Shown: in pieces, positions 29,825 to 41,226 of the stretch
How the letters are laid out: every line of letters begins with the position of its first letter
Numbering within the stretch: the first letter of the stretch is position 1
Assembly (NCBI GenBank): GCA_009760855.2
Contig: WPIO01000017.1
Span: 5,475,001-5,539,000 of the forward strand
Length of the DNA stretch: 64,000 bases
Source of the DNA: Cristatella mucedo
Lineage: Eukaryota; Bryozoa; Phylactolaemata; Cristatellidae
Direction: 5' to 3'
Translations under genes and position numbers: made by a program
The notes under the pieces: generated by a model
Database searches by the model: none
Told to the model about the DNA's origin: nothing
What the model saw: the letters and a program-made list of their open reading frames with translations, nothing else

Positions 29825-31065
29825 TTAACATGAATGAACAAAGATCATCCGAGGTACCTCTGAAATATGGGGTACCTCACGGCTCCTACTAGGTCCGGTT
29901 CTTGTCACGGTTTATACTCTCCCTCTTGCCAATTTGATGCCAGGAACAATCTAGGCCTTCACTTCTATATAGATGACACTCGGTTGTATCTTTGCTTTGA
30001 TCCCTCCCAGCCTTCGAGCACCTCAAATTCTCTCAACTCACTTGCTGCATGTATTGATGACATTCCCACATGGATGGCAGCAAATTTTCTAAAACTAAAC
30101 GATGATAAAACTAACTTAGTAGTTATGGGAATACCCAGTGTGATTCAGAAATTGGAAAGGCTGACCCTCAAAACTGGCTCTGCCAGCATATCTCCTGCTG
30201 AATCAGCTCAAAATCTAGGTGTCATGTTCCAAAGTGACCTCTCGTTAGACGACCACATCAGCTCCACAATCAAGTCTGCCTACTTTTAGTTACATAAAAT
30301 TGATAAAATTCGGGCTTGCTTAGATAAGGATACCACGTCTAAGTTGGTCCATGCATTTGTGACATCTCGTCTTGACTTCTGTAACTCACTGCTTGCTGGC
30401 CTACCAGCATGTGCGATCAGGCGATTGCAGCTGGTGCAAAACTCTGCAGCCAGGCTTGTCTGTCCTGAGCATCGCAGTTGCCACATCACACCACTTCTCG
30501 CTGACCTGTACTGGCTACCAGTCAAGCAACGCATCAGCTTCAAGGTTTTGTCGCTCACTTTTAGGTCACTTTATTCTTTGGCTCCAGCCTATCTCTCAGA
30601 TCTACTCCCCCACCAGGCCAAGCATCGTACCACCCACTTTTCGGAATCCAACAGTTTACCAATACCTCGTACAAACCTCAAATCCTTTGGAGACCGTACA
30701 CTTAGTTCGCACGGTCCCAAAGGCTGGAGTTCACTCCCGACTTGCGGCAGAACATCCCCTGACTTGAACACATTTAAAAAGAACTAAAAAACACAACTAT
30801 TTAGGACAGAATGTAGCGGTTCCTGTGACTTGTACTTCACGTGCTTATGCGTGCTGACACTGTGCATGCTGCCACTAACCACACTTGCATGCTGACCCTG
30901 TGCATGTCACCCCTAGCCATGCTATTCTTGTTGCTTTTCAAGCATGATATCACTCATCATTAAATCGCGTTTGCCTTTGCAGCAAATGTAAAACGCCTAG
31001 AAAGAGATTGAGTTCTCTGAAGGTGCTTTATCAAGTGCATTATTATTATTATTATTATTATTATA
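29825..31065 (+). mobile_element. LINE-B copy with RT C-terminus, 3' hairpin and ATT tail
   Basis: Readings: LHFYIDDTRLYLCF (YIDD in place of the YADD catalytic box), [36 protein letters not shown], a stop at 30287, then [56 protein letters not shown]. The 3' end has AAACGCCTAGAAAGAGATTG, AGTTCTCTGAAGGTGCTTTA and ATT repeats to 31065. This is the longest LINE-B in the window, but is disabled by stops. Confidence 0.8.
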
Positions 31066-31067
31066 GT

Positions 31068-31262
31068 GTTCCTTTGACAGGAACTCGACATTCGATCGTC
31101 GAGTGAAATTAAGACATAATTTCGTCGTTGGTTACGGTCGATGGGCGCTGGGAATGGGGGGGCTGGCGACCCAAATAGCTGTCCAGCTGTACGGGGGGGG
31201 GGTGGAATTACCCCCGGCCCGCTAGCGGCGGAGCCGCTAGCCCAAGCTATACAAGGCGGCAA
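31068..31262 (-). mobile_element. MITE-h copy 4 (minus strand)
   Basis: The minus strand shows the CCCCCCCCC run and the core GACGAAATTATGTCTTAATT. A short inverted repeat GCTAGCGGC/GCCGCTAGC lies at 31221-31241 near its outer end. It sits directly beyond the ATT tail of a LINE-B copy. Confidence 0.45.
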
Positions 31263-31382
31263 AGCCCCAGCAGCGAGAGCTTTAGTGATTTGGCGAGTCA
31301 GAAGGACAGGTGCCAGCGGAAGGCCAAGTGTCAAGAGTTCACCGGAGCCCGAAATGCCGAGGATTCACCGAAGCGTCGGCGG

Positions 31383-31535
31383 AGCCATACACAGCGAGTC
31401 AGCCAGCCAGCCAGCCATACACAGCGAGTCAGCCATACACAGCGAGTCAGCCATACACAGCGAGTCAGCCAGCCAGCCAGCCAGCCATACACAGCGAGTC
31501 AGCCTTACACAGCGAGTCAGCCAGCCAGCCAGCGT
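31383..31535 (+). repeat. Tandem repeat of 18-bp unit AGCCATACACAGCGAGTC with AGCC spacers
   Basis: Six or more units of AGCCATACACAGCGAGTC (and AGCCTTACACAGCGAGTC), separated by runs of CAGC/AGCC. All frames are open across it, giving Ser/Gln/Pro-rich readings, but that follows from the repeat and is not evidence of a gene. Confidence 0.85.
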
Positions 31536-32074
31536 TTCCCGACGGTTTAGGGCCTTCGACGGTGCTGCTGCTTTCGAGGTACTGGGGGAGGGGGTTTTTC
31601 TGAACCAGCGGGAGCCTGAAATGGTGCTGCTCATTACGTCCTCTTTAGTATAGCTCAGAGTGTGTTGGGCGAGGTCCGTGCGTTCGTCTTGGCGAGGGTT
31701 TGCGAGGAATGTGGCGATAACGCTGAACGAGACGCCCGGGTTCATTGTGCGTTTGCGAATAAAGTTCAGTGAAATCCCCCTTTTCATGCTTGGTGCTTTG
31801 GTCCGGTTTATGCCAGCGAACGTGCGACCCCTAGGTACCGTTAAATAGGATAGCACCAGAACCTCCGCAGGTTAGGCGAGCTGCTTATTGCGAGTTTCAT
31901 GCACCGAGTTGTAACTCAACAGTCGGCCACGCCGCTTGGCACCTGCCGGGCTGCACTACTTCCTCCACTAAGCGTGCGGCGTTATAAATTTCTATGACGC
32001 TCTGGGAGCTTCCCGTGAAATTGTTATGTGAGTTACAAATAAGGCAACGTCAACATTACGAATTTGCATGTAAT

Positions 32075-32340
32075 GATACTCCGTCTGTAACTATACAAAG
32101 CTACAAAGACTAAGCGAGCGTTATACAGGGAAGTTTTTTATGGCGCAGCCAAAGGCTTTGGGCGGCTTTCGATACGCATGCGGTAGCAAATGGACTTAAT
32201 CTCACGCAACAACAAGAAATGTAGAAGCACAGCTGAGTCGGTTGGCAGTCAAAAAAGTGAGTAGCACAGAAGTAGCAGCTCAGGACGGCCGAAAAGATGT
32301 GTCACAGTCGGCCGCAGAACAGATGTAATTGCTTACGAAG
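32075..32340 (-). mobile_element. LINE-A 3' end
   Basis: It begins with the hairpin region (CCGTCTGTAACTATACAAAG) and continues with the minus-strand C-terminal region, to about the AACTCGCTTCC position of the ORF. Confidence 0.55.
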
Positions 32341-32411
32341 AAAATGCACGCTTGTGTTTTGGGGCCACTCGATATTTGGCAAATTTGTTGCCATAGAAAT
32401 ACAATCTTTTT

Positions 32412-32498
32412 TTTCGAGAACAGGACTCCTCGAACCCATGATCTGGGTCATGGAGAGCGAGCACCTTACCCCTGGGCTAAGACCTAGGGCCAACATAG
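32412..32498 (-). mobile_element. Partial SINE-2 (head only)
   Basis: The minus strand has CTTAGCCCAGGGGTAAGGTG, then CATGACCCAGATCATGGGTTC. Only the tRNA-like part remains. Confidence 0.4.
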
Positions 32499-33184
32499 CA
32501 TGGGCGCTAGAAGTGCTAATGCTCTCGCAAATGTAACATTATTATTTATAATTAGTCAGTTGAATACCAGCTGTTGTCACCAGATGCGACCCTTTTGGCT
32601 AAGGAATGCAGAGATAGGTGTCAAGCATAGGGACGCGTTCCTAATTACAAGCAATCCTGAGCGCTATTGTGCTCTGCTATTTTTAAAAGGGTATACCGGC
32701 TTAAATTAGTCATCCTTCTATGATCGTTCGATGTGCTAGCTTTACCACTATTTGGTCCTCGGAAGTGATGCCTAGCATCATAGCTTATTCTTTATCATTG
32801 CTTAGCAGGCGTCTCCTCGGCACACTGCTTTCGACTGCATTGGTGAAAAACCGTGCCCGAAGCATGCTCTTTGATCTCGATCACTTTGAATTATGTGCTC
32901 ATCGCGGAAATGAGTGCCAGAAATCCGATGCATTGCTTGCTCTTCTAAAATCAGAGATTCAGAAAAATACCCAGATTATCCTAGGAAAATTGAGAAGGGT
33001 GTAGAAAAACCTAGTGAATTACAGATAGTATTCTACCACACATAAGCGAATTCGGAACTACCGCTCGTATCACACATGCAGTTCAAGAGACAGTAGTCAC
33101 AGCTGAGTAGCGTCTGGGTGAATTTATATGTACCTAGCTGGCTCTGCCAGCATATCTCCTGTTGAATCTTCACAGAATCTTGTG

Positions 33185-34625
33185 TCGTGTTCCAAAGTGA
33201 CCTTTCATTAGACGACCACATCAGTTCCACAATCAAATTTGCCTACTTTCAGCTACATAAGATTGCTAAAATTCGGGCATGTTTAGACAGGGATATCAAA
33301 TCTAAGTTGGTCCTTGCATTTGTGACATCCCATCTCGACTTCTGTAACTCACTGCCTGCTGGTCTATCAGCATGTAACATTAAGCGCTTAGAGCTGATGC
33401 AAAACCCTGCAGCTAGGCTTGTTTATCGAGAGCGTCGCAGTTGCCACATCACACCACTTCTCACCGAGCTGCACTGGCTACCAGTCAAGAAACGCATTGA
33501 CTTCAAGGTTTTGTCGCTCACTTTTAGGTTCCTTCATTATTTGGCTCCAGCCTACCTGTCAGAGTATACTCCCCACCAGGCTAAGTATCGTACCACCTGC
33601 TTTTTGGAATCTATCTGCTTACATATACCTGTACAAACCTCAAATCCTTTGGAGACCGTGCATTTAGTTTGTAATCTCCCAAAGCCTGAAACTCACTTCC
33701 GACTTGGGTCACGACATCCCCTGACTTGACCACATTTAAAAAAAAGAACTAAAAACGCATCTATCTGTGACAGCATTTAGTGGGTCCCTGTGATTCGTCC
33801 TTTATGTGTTTACGCATGCTGACAATGTGCATGCTGCCAATAGCCACACTTGCATGCTGACCCTGGGCATGTCACCCCTAACCATGTTATTCTTGTTGTT
33901 TATCAAGCATGATACCACTCACCATTCGATCGTGTTTCCTTTGCAGCAAATGTAAAGTGCCTAGAATCAGATTGAGTTCTCCGAGCGAGCTACATCAAAT
34001 GCGTTATTATTATTACCTTCGAAGAGTGTGTGTTAAATGTAATCTTGTGAAAGTAATGCAGAGATGTTTGCGGAGATTTGTGCAGAGCAGGAACATATAT
34101 CCACTAATGGCAGCAGCAGAAATGAACCTATTACGGTAAATTGAGTGGAAACCACAACGATGAGGCGACCGATGTGGAATAAGGTGTGAACGATTGTCGA
34201 AGCATCATGTGGTAAAAGATGGAAACCAGAAGAAAGCCAGAGATTATGAACTCGCTCGAGAACATTGGACTAGCCACAGGCAATGTGCTGGTGGTTGGTT
34301 CTGAAACGTCCGCATGCTAAGTCCGCCAGGTTATTACGGATATTCAGCATTAGCGGGTTCCTGAATTGTAATGGCTAGGAATTTATTATCACTAATCTGG
34401 CCCCAGTCAAGCAACGCATCGGCTTCAAGATATTGTCACTCACTTTCAGGTGCCTTCATTCTTTGGCTCCAGCCTACCTATCAGATCTACTGCCCCAGCA
34501 GGCTAAGCATCGTACCACCTGCTTTTCTGAATATAACTGTTACCGATACCTCGTATAAACCTCAAATCATTTGGAGACCGTGCTTTTAGTTCGTATGCTC
34601 TCAAAGCCTAGAACTCACTGCTGAG
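33185..34625 (-). repeat. Arm 2 of the 1.4-kb inverted duplication
   Basis: This is the reverse complement of 16345-17735. Read on the plus strand it is LINE-B C-terminal coding ([30 protein letters not shown] or [18 protein letters not shown]), then the LINE-B 3' hairpin and ATT tail at 33950-34015, then a spacer, then a second LINE-B 3' part. LINE-B continues to its tail near 34915. Confidence 0.75.
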
Positions 34626-34915
34626 TTGCGTCACGAGATCTCCTGACTTTACACATTTAAAAAGAACTAAAAACGCATCAATTTATCACAGCATTTAGAG
34701 GGTCTCTGTGATTCAACCTTTATGAGCTTAAGCGTGCTGACACTGTGCATGCTGCTACTAACAAAACTTGAGTGCTAACCTTGTGCATGTCACCATAACC
34801 ATGTTATTATTGTTGTTTATTGAGCATGTTACCACTAACCATTCGCAATTGTAAAGCGCCTAGAAAGAGATTGATTTCTGTGAGGGCGCTTTATCAAATG
34901 TATTATTATTACAAT
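34626..34915 (+). mobile_element. LINE-B 3' end beyond the duplication
   Basis: It continues the second LINE-B of arm 2 to the 3' hairpin (AAAGCGCCTAGAAAGAGATT, TTCTGTGAGGGCGCTTTATC) and an ATT tail. This stretch has no counterpart at 16.3 kb, so it marks one edge of the duplicated block. Confidence 0.6.
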
Positions 34916-35202
34916 TAATCTACGGCCGAAGCCGCATGCATGCCTATTCCACACAATAGGCAGTTGGTTGTGTTTCCCGAGTTGGTGCTAGGCATTTGAG
35001 CTGATTTGAACTCTATGCCACCGAGTCATTGGTGTACGTCATGGCCGCTGTTGGACGCCCGTGACCTTTTATTGCTGTAAAATAGGCTCATCAGTGTTAG
35101 GGACTTTATATGTTAAGTCACTCTTAGTAAGCGGCGGAGTGGATCCGCCACAGTCGGCCAACCTACGGGCATTGGTGGGGCTGCTGCTGCTGCTGAACCT
35201 TG

Positions 35203-35735
35203 TATGTACTTTCGTCTGAAACTCCACAAAGCCATAAAGACTACGTGGGTGTTACGCAGGGGAGTTTTGTATAGCAACAATCACAGCCTAAGTGGCTTTC
35301 GGTACGCATTCGGTAGCCAACAGACTTCGTCTCACGCAACAAAGAGAAAGTGGGAAGCATAGCAGAGTCAGGAGAGCAGTTGAGGTAGTGAGTAGCATGG
35401 AAGTAGCTGCTCAGGACCGCTGAAATTAACTAGCCTTAGTCGGCAGCAGGAGAGTAACTGTCGTTGCATAAAAATTGTGGAAGCGAGTTCCACAGTCTAG
35501 GATCTGCAGAGCTTAAGCGTCTGTCGCCAACGGTCTTTAAGCGGAGGAATGGAACAGCTTATTTATTGTCCATACAGAACCTGAGGGCACGAAGAGGCTG
35601 AAACTGGTGCAGCAGTTCAGCTAGGTACGAAGGAGCTAAGCCGTGGTGGGCCTTGTGGGTCAGGGTAAGAACTTTGATCTGTATCAGTTGATTAACCGGC
35701 ATCCATCATAGCTCTTTTAGCAAAGGAGGCACGTG
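35203..35735 (-). mobile_element. LINE-A copy, C-terminal half
   Basis: From the 3' hairpin (CTGAAACTCCACAAAGCCAT) through the minus-strand [13 protein letters not shown] and [10 protein letters not shown] regions to GTGCTCACACCTCTGGGACT (EHVSPLL). It is 5'-truncated. Confidence 0.65.
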
Positions 35736-36212
35736 CTCACACCTCTGGGACTTATAACCTTCAAGTGCAAGGTTCAGGCGTAGCAGGTACGTGTCGCGTT
35801 TCGGCTGAGGCTAGCACCGTTGCGAGCACTGCATTTGCGACCAAGTTTTCTGTCTGGACGTAGAAGCCGCACACCGCGTTGTAACGAAGTACCTTCGCCT
35901 TGACTAGCGGTGTAGGGGAGATTAAGGGGGCCATTCTTCAGCTTCCGCCGAGGAACGCTGCTTGGGGGCCTGGGCAGATTGCGTAGCTTACTTTTGAGAC
36001 TGTTACTGTGCCTACTCTTGATGTGATGCACTACTTCTCTGACGCGTTCAAGCAGCTTTGCTAATCTGTGACCTCTGCGCTTTTGGTGACTGTTCTAGGA
36101 GTAATGTAATTGCTGGAAAATCTCGCTATGTGCACTATAGGGAGTCCATCTTTTGGCTATGTGAAGTGCAGTGATGTGGCAATATGTCCTAAGTCGATGC
36201 TTGATCATGAGG

Positions 36213-36317
36213 CTGTGGGCAGTGATAGCCCAGTCGGTAAGGTTATGGCTCTTCATGACCGAGGTCGTGGGTTCGAATCCTGCAGTGCGTGTACTCCCGT
36301 GTATTATATATGTATTT

Positions 36318-36366
<49 letters not shown>

Positions 36367-36492
36367 ATTATATATATATATATATATATATATATCCCGT
36401 GTACTCGTGTATTGCCAACTGCAAGCTGCGGTGACAGCGGTTAAGGCTCTTCTGACGCTGCACAAAGGAGGATGTTAAATCGGCTAATTTGT
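36213..36492 (+). mobile_element. SINE-2 copy with a (TA)n expansion inside
   Basis: The head AGTGATAGCCCAGTCGGTAAG and B box GTGGGTTCGAATCCTGCAGT are followed by a TA microsatellite (36305-36396), then the rest of the SINE (TATTGCCAACTGCAAGCTGC, GCGGTTAAGGCTCTTCTGAC). A short duplicated CCCGTGTA lies at both edges of the TA tract. Confidence 0.65.
36305..36396. repeat. (TA)n microsatellite
   Basis: Two TA tracts broken by TGTATTA. It lies inside a SINE-2 copy. Confidence 0.9.
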
Positions 36493-37089
36493 AAGGCTAC
36501 GGCCATACTATGGATACTGAATCACCACGTCGTAGCAGAGAATAGATTAGGCCTTCCTCTCTTTCGATAGCCTCAGTTTAATGGTTTACTGTATTATAAA
36601 ATTTCAATTGGTGGGCATACGCTCACTAAAAGCACTTGGTGGGTCTTTTGCATGTCTTCTTTCGTGTGCATGTACCTGCTTACACTGTGCCTGCTGCTTG
36701 CAGATGTTACCACCAATCTTTGGTGATGCTTTCTATACAGCATCTGTAAAGTGCCTTAAAAGAGATTCCGTTCTCTGAGGGCGCTATACAAATACATTAT
36801 GTATTTTTTGTATTAAAGATATCTGCTTGACGGTGCCAGACTTATCTCAAGGGTTGTCAAACTGCATGAATGGTGAGCAATACTTGATCGGCGAGACGTG
36901 TCCACAGACTGACAAGATATTTCACAAGAAAAAATTGCTCGTTACAAGCAAAAGTGAAGAGCTGGTAACGTAGACGACAGATAAATCAGCTTCGATTCTG
37001 TAGTTCGGGGCTTCCTCGGATGTCACAAGGCGTAACAATACTTGGAGCTGGTTGAGACTGCGATGAAGAACTACTGCACAGTGGGCTGT

Positions 37090-37250
37090 CCGATAATAAT
37101 AATAATAATAATTACAATACACTTGATAAAGCGCCCTCGGAGAACTCAATTTCTTTCTAGGCACTTTACATTTGATGCGAATGAACCACGATCGAATGGT
37201 GAGTGGTATCATGCTTGATAAACGACATGAATAGCATGTCCGTGTCCTTG
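37090..37250 (-). mobile_element. LINE-B 3' tail fragment
   Basis: An ATA-rich tail, then AAAGCGCCCTCGGAGAACTC and TTTCTTTCTAGGCACTTTAC, then the region ending GTGGTATCATGCTTGATAAA. Confidence 0.6.
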
Positions 37251-37529
37251 ATGCTCATCATAATAAATTCAAGAAGAGCAAGAGGTGCTTCCTCAAAAGA
37301 GCAAGAGGAGTGCTTTCAACAGGATCGATCATATTGAACTTTAAATGCCGCTGCCAGGGAAAGTATAAGTGCGCATGATGGGAGACTCTATCTGTCGGCT
37401 GGTTCGCAAGAGTATTTAACAGTACAGTCGTAAATCAATACAAACTGCTCACTTTTAAGTATTTTTTATAACTTCAAAAAATACATGGTAATTCGGATTT
37501 CTTCATTTTTAATAGTCGTGAGAATAATA

Positions 37530-37625
37530 CAGTTTTTATAGCGCTCTCAGATAACTAAATCTCTTTCTAGGCACCTTGAATTTGCAGCAAAGGAAGCACG
37601 ATCGAATGGTTAGTAAAAAAGATTC
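37530..37625 (-). mobile_element. LINE-B 3' hairpin fragment
   Basis: TATAGCGCTCTCAGATAACT and AAATCTCTTTCTAGGCACCT match the minus-strand LINE-B 3' end. Only about 95 bases remain. Confidence 0.5.
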
Positions 37626-38029
37626 CGTACAGCTAATTCTTCAGATTTTATTAGACGCCTGTGCATTTTTTTTATGTATCTCTATCCTGGTCGCCAAAAT
37701 AAAAAAAATTTGGGGGAACAATGACCATTTTCTGTTTGGGGCATATGCTCTTGCAAATAACATTTACTACCCAGGAAAAATATTGTGCTACATGGTATCA
37801 TTTGATTTGGCAGTTTAAAATCTGGGGCGACATAGGCTACAGACTCTGCCATCTTCAACTAACGGCTTAATTTAGAATCTAATTTCGCCGATTGTATATG
37901 TCTTTATTACAATGCGAAAGATAAGAGTCGGACGGCTAAACTAATTCACGCATTTGTCAGATATCGCTTCGATATGATTGCAATTTCCTTTGTTACGGAC
38001 TCCTGGCGTGTGCCCATAATCGTATGCAG

Positions 38030-38162
38030 CAAGTGAAAAACTCGGCGGCTCGGCTGGCTAATCTACAACAGTGTAGCGGCCATATCTGCCATCACTCGAG
38101 CGTTTGAGCTTCGCGTGGGCTCCCGTTTGCGCATCGAATCGATTTCAAAATACTTGCTCGGG
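38030..38162 (+). mobile_element. LINE-D fragment interrupted by SINE-1
   Basis: The reading VKNSARL-type AARLANLQQCSGHICHH and RIDFKILARAR is the post-RT region of an L2/Rex LINE. SINE-1 follows at 38163. A possible 5-bp duplication AAGGC borders the SINE. Confidence 0.4.
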
Positions 38163-38312
38163 CAAGGCTGGTTTGGTCCAGCGGCTAAGGTGCTCACCCT
38201 GGCGACCGAAGTTGGGCCGAGGCCGTGGGCTCGAGTCCCGAGGCACATGTGGAACGCCTGATTAGAGATTAGGTCGTCTTGGGGCTTTGCAAATTATTTA
38301 TATTTATAAGGC
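38160..38312 (+). mobile_element. SINE-1 copy
   Basis: Head TGGTTTGGTCCAGCGGCTAAG, B box GTGGGCTCGAGTCCC, then GAACGCCTGATTAGAGATTA and GTCTTGGGGCTTTGCAAAT. Inserted in a LINE-D fragment. Confidence 0.7.
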
Positions 38313-38689
38313 ACGGCACTCCGCCACTCACTAGCGCCAGCCTGCGTTCTGAGCTCTAAGAGAGCTAGCTCTGAGAGCGCTAGCTCTGAGCTCTGAGCTT
38401 CTTCCGCCTCCTTCCGGCTCCGAGAGCACCGCCCGCCCGCGTCTCTCATCGTGCAGTCCTTGCACTAAATTGAAATCTTTTTGAGCGCGACTTCCTTCAG
38501 CTCGTGTGCACCAAAAGTACGACATTCGCTTCCTGGTGCGGTCACTATCTGCAAGTACCTTGACTATGCTCTGCCTGCAATGACCTCGCATGTTGGAAGT
38601 CTTAGCTCAAGACGCATCTGTTTCGGTCAGCTTTCCCTTAGCCCACTTAACTTGCATGATGTTTGTGCACGCTCAGGCGCTTTTCGTGC

Positions 38690-38790
38690 GTAGAGGCTGG
38701 CCACAGAAGCTTTTGCTCTGCAGGTCCTAGACTGTAGAATTCACTTCCTCAATTCTTACGCAACGACGTTTGCTATCCTCCTGCTGACTG
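38690..38790 (+). mobile_element. LINE-A scrap
   Basis: GGCCACAGAAGCTTTTGCTC and AGGTCCTAGACTGTAGAATT match the [13 protein letters not shown] block of LINE-A. Confidence 0.5.
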
Positions 38791-39184
38791 CGGCACATAC
38801 TTTACAGCGGCACATAGTTTACATACTTAACTTGCATTTTGTTTGTGCGCGCGAGCGCTTTTCATGCGTACCGTTCAAGGCTGCACCGTGCGCGCAGCTA
38901 GCCGTACGTGTTAATAGCCAGCGGGCACGATTTTATTCACGCTTAATTCAGCATACTAGCCGTAACATGATGCTCGTTGCTTTTGCCTGATTTATTCCGC
39001 TGCTCGTGTCGCTAACAGTGCTGACTCTCGTGCAACGAGTTTAAAGCACATGGATTGAGAATACAGTCTCTTAGGTCCTTTAAAAAGGACCTATTATAAC
39101 TATTCCTAGTATTGTTACTATTAACTAGCTCCAAGTGTTTTTACTGGCTGGATTAATGTTGTTCCACTTGAGCAGGACAACCGA

Positions 39185-39560
39185 AATAACCCATAATGGC
39201 ACTGGAGCTGGTGATGAATATGGCTGCCAGGCTAGTAAAACGATTCCAGAGGTTCGGCCACATGTCTCCATTGCTGAAGCAGCTTGGATGGCTGCCGGTT
39301 GATCGACGGATTCAGAGCAAAGTTCTTACACTGACCCACATGGACCGCCACGGCTTGGCTCCTTCATACCTAGCTGAACGGACGCACCAGATTCAGCCTC
39401 CTCGTGACCTCAGGTCCTGTACGAACGCTAAATTAGCTGTTCCATTCCTCCGCTTTAAGACGGCTGGCCGCAGAAGCTTTTGCTCTGCAGGTCCTAGACT
39501 GTGGAACTCGCTTCCACGATACTTATGCAACGACAACGGCTCTCCTGCCGTCAAATATGG
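39185..39560 (+). mobile_element. LINE-A fragment, C-terminal region
   Basis: Reads [69 protein letters not shown] in one frame, then leaves the family. Truncated at both ends. Confidence 0.7.
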
Positions 39561-39965
39561 CTGGGTAGTGAGCGAGCTCTTCGATGGGGTAATTCAACGA
39601 AAGAATTCGCCAGCATTGCTATTCCTTCGTTTTCAATTCGTGGCGCACAGATCCAGCAATTTTTACCGTTAAAAACGCTTTACTGCAGGACTTTAACTTT
39701 AATCCTGTACCATAAACGCGTACGCGCAACGTGTGATAGTCCTTGCAGAAGCGAAATTTATACGCCGTGAATCTAGCGATTCAGAGAATGGCCGTCAGGT
39801 TGTAAAAGCTTTACAGTAACGCATAGGTTTGCACGCAATCGCAGATTAAGATAGAAATCAAGAGCGCCAGTGTCTTAATTAAAAGGAATTCATCTCCTTA
39901 ACGTAGAGCAATATATTTTCAGCCATAGAGAGATGTACTGCACAGCACGAGCCGTAACTCTGGCA

Positions 39966-40049
39966 GACTTTCTTTCCACCGACTTTCTTTCCGCCGACTT
40001 TCGTTCCGGTGACTTTCTTTCCGCCGACTTTCTTTCCGCCGACTTTCTG
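39966..40049. repeat. 15-bp minisatellite GACTTTCTTTCCGCC
   Basis: Five to six units of a 15-bp repeat with small changes. On the minus strand it reads KVGGK repeats in frame with a longer open frame (40322-39879) that I do not consider a real gene. It marks the left edge of a CpG-rich patch. Confidence 0.8.
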
Positions 40050-40975
40050 AGCCGGCACGCTGGGCCGCCTGGGAGTGTGGTTGGCGCCGGGCGCTCGCGA
40101 AGCCGCCGCCGTTGCGGCTGATCGGGGCAACCGACGCGGTTGCGGTCGCGACGACGCGGTCGTTCCCCGACGCGCTGGCGACGCGAGCAAACGAGTAACG
40201 ACGTGTCGTCGTAAAGGTGTGACTCGAGTGGCGACTCTCTGGGCGCCCAACGAGCGCGAGTGCGCGCGTTGGCGCGACATCGCGAGCCCTGCTATCGCCG
40301 ACCGCTCGGCGCCGCTGTGCAAACCGAACGGCGGGCCCGGTCCACTGGCTCGTGACGTGGCGATTTTCGTCGAGCGCCCCGCGGTGGCCCTTCGCTGCAG
40401 CGCCCCGCGGCAGTATCTTCGCTGCGGTGAGCGTCGCGGCTACCTCCCACTCGCCAGGCGCCTAATCCACGGCGCCGTCTGCTTCGCGGCACTTCTTTAT
40501 GACCGAGCGGATCCGAGCTGTTCAGATAAGGCGCGTCTCCCTCGCCGTCGGCTGGACGACGCGCTCACTGACGCGTTCGCGCTCGCTCGGAGGCGGCAGC
40601 GCGTCGCGAAAGCTGCTGGGACGCAGCGCGAGCGGCGCACAGTTTTCGCGCGGCTCGCAACAGGTCGTCGCCATTCGGGTCGCCGCACTAGCTGCTCGCC
40701 CAGGAATCGCTCGGCGTCATTTTTCACGCTCGCTGTCGCCGAAATGAGTGGGCGTTCCGCTGGACGACGCGGACGCGCGATGGCATTTTTCGTGACTACG
40801 GACGCGCCGAAAAGCCGAGCGCGCCGCTGCCGGCGCAAGCAGGAACGATTGAAACGGCTGCGCCAGCGAGGCCAGATCGCTGAGATGGCGCTCTGGGCTT
40901 TGGCGAGAGTGAACCGACCCACTTCTCGCTACGCCATTGGCGCTCAGCGAGAAGTCGTTTCTGCACATCACAAGT
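40050..40975. other. CpG-rich patch without a recognised gene
   Basis: It is dense in CG steps and open in several frames on both strands at once, including 300 codons on the plus strand (40075-40977) rich in Arg and Ala. No family motif was found, and the overlap of long frames on both strands is what high GC produces by chance. It could be a CpG island. Confidence 0.5.
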
Positions 40976-40999
40976 AACCATGCTTCAACTTCAAGTATC

Positions 41000-41215
41000 T
41001 CCTTAATGTAATGTAATGTATCTTCATCTGCTACTGCTCAAAGTCAGCCGTGATGGCGCACTAGGTAAGACGGTTGCTTTTCACGATCTCAGCCCCGAGG
41101 TCGTGGGTTCGAATCCTGTGGTGGGCAATTCTTTATCGCCACTGCAAGCGGTGGTGATAGCCGTAAAGGCTCTTCTGTCGCTACACAAAAGAAGCTGTTA
41201 AATCAGCTAAGTGTT
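41000..41215 (+). mobile_element. SINE-2 copy, best preserved, next to a LINE-A tail
   Basis: The head (41047) GCCGTGATGGCGCACTAGGT, B box GTCGTGGGTTCGAATCC, middle GTGGGCAATTCTTTATCGCC and GCCACTGCAAGCGGTGGT-like part, and end GGCTCTTCTGTCGCTACAC..AATCAGCTAA. At 41004-41030 ATGTAATGTAATGTATCTTC is a LINE-A-type tail read on the minus strand. A CTTT repeat follows at 41213-41229. Confidence 0.7.
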
Positions 41216-41226
41216 TCTTTCTTTCT

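Noticed and set aside
31383-31535. CRISPR-like array
   Set aside because: The repeats are nearly contiguous, the spacers are AGCC runs, and this is animal DNA.
31290-31603. Ser/Gln/Pro repeat protein
   Set aside because: All three plus frames and one minus frame are open because the 18-bp repeat has no stops. There is no other support.
40075-40977. A 300-codon plus-strand open frame
   Set aside because: It lies in very CpG-rich DNA where the minus strand is open too. The reading is Arg/Ala-rich with no motif or similarity I know.
41047-41120. Possible tRNA gene with GGTTCGAATCC
   Set aside because: The B box is perfect, but the molecule cannot fold as a cloverleaf and the sequence is the head of SINE-2, found in at least six copies.
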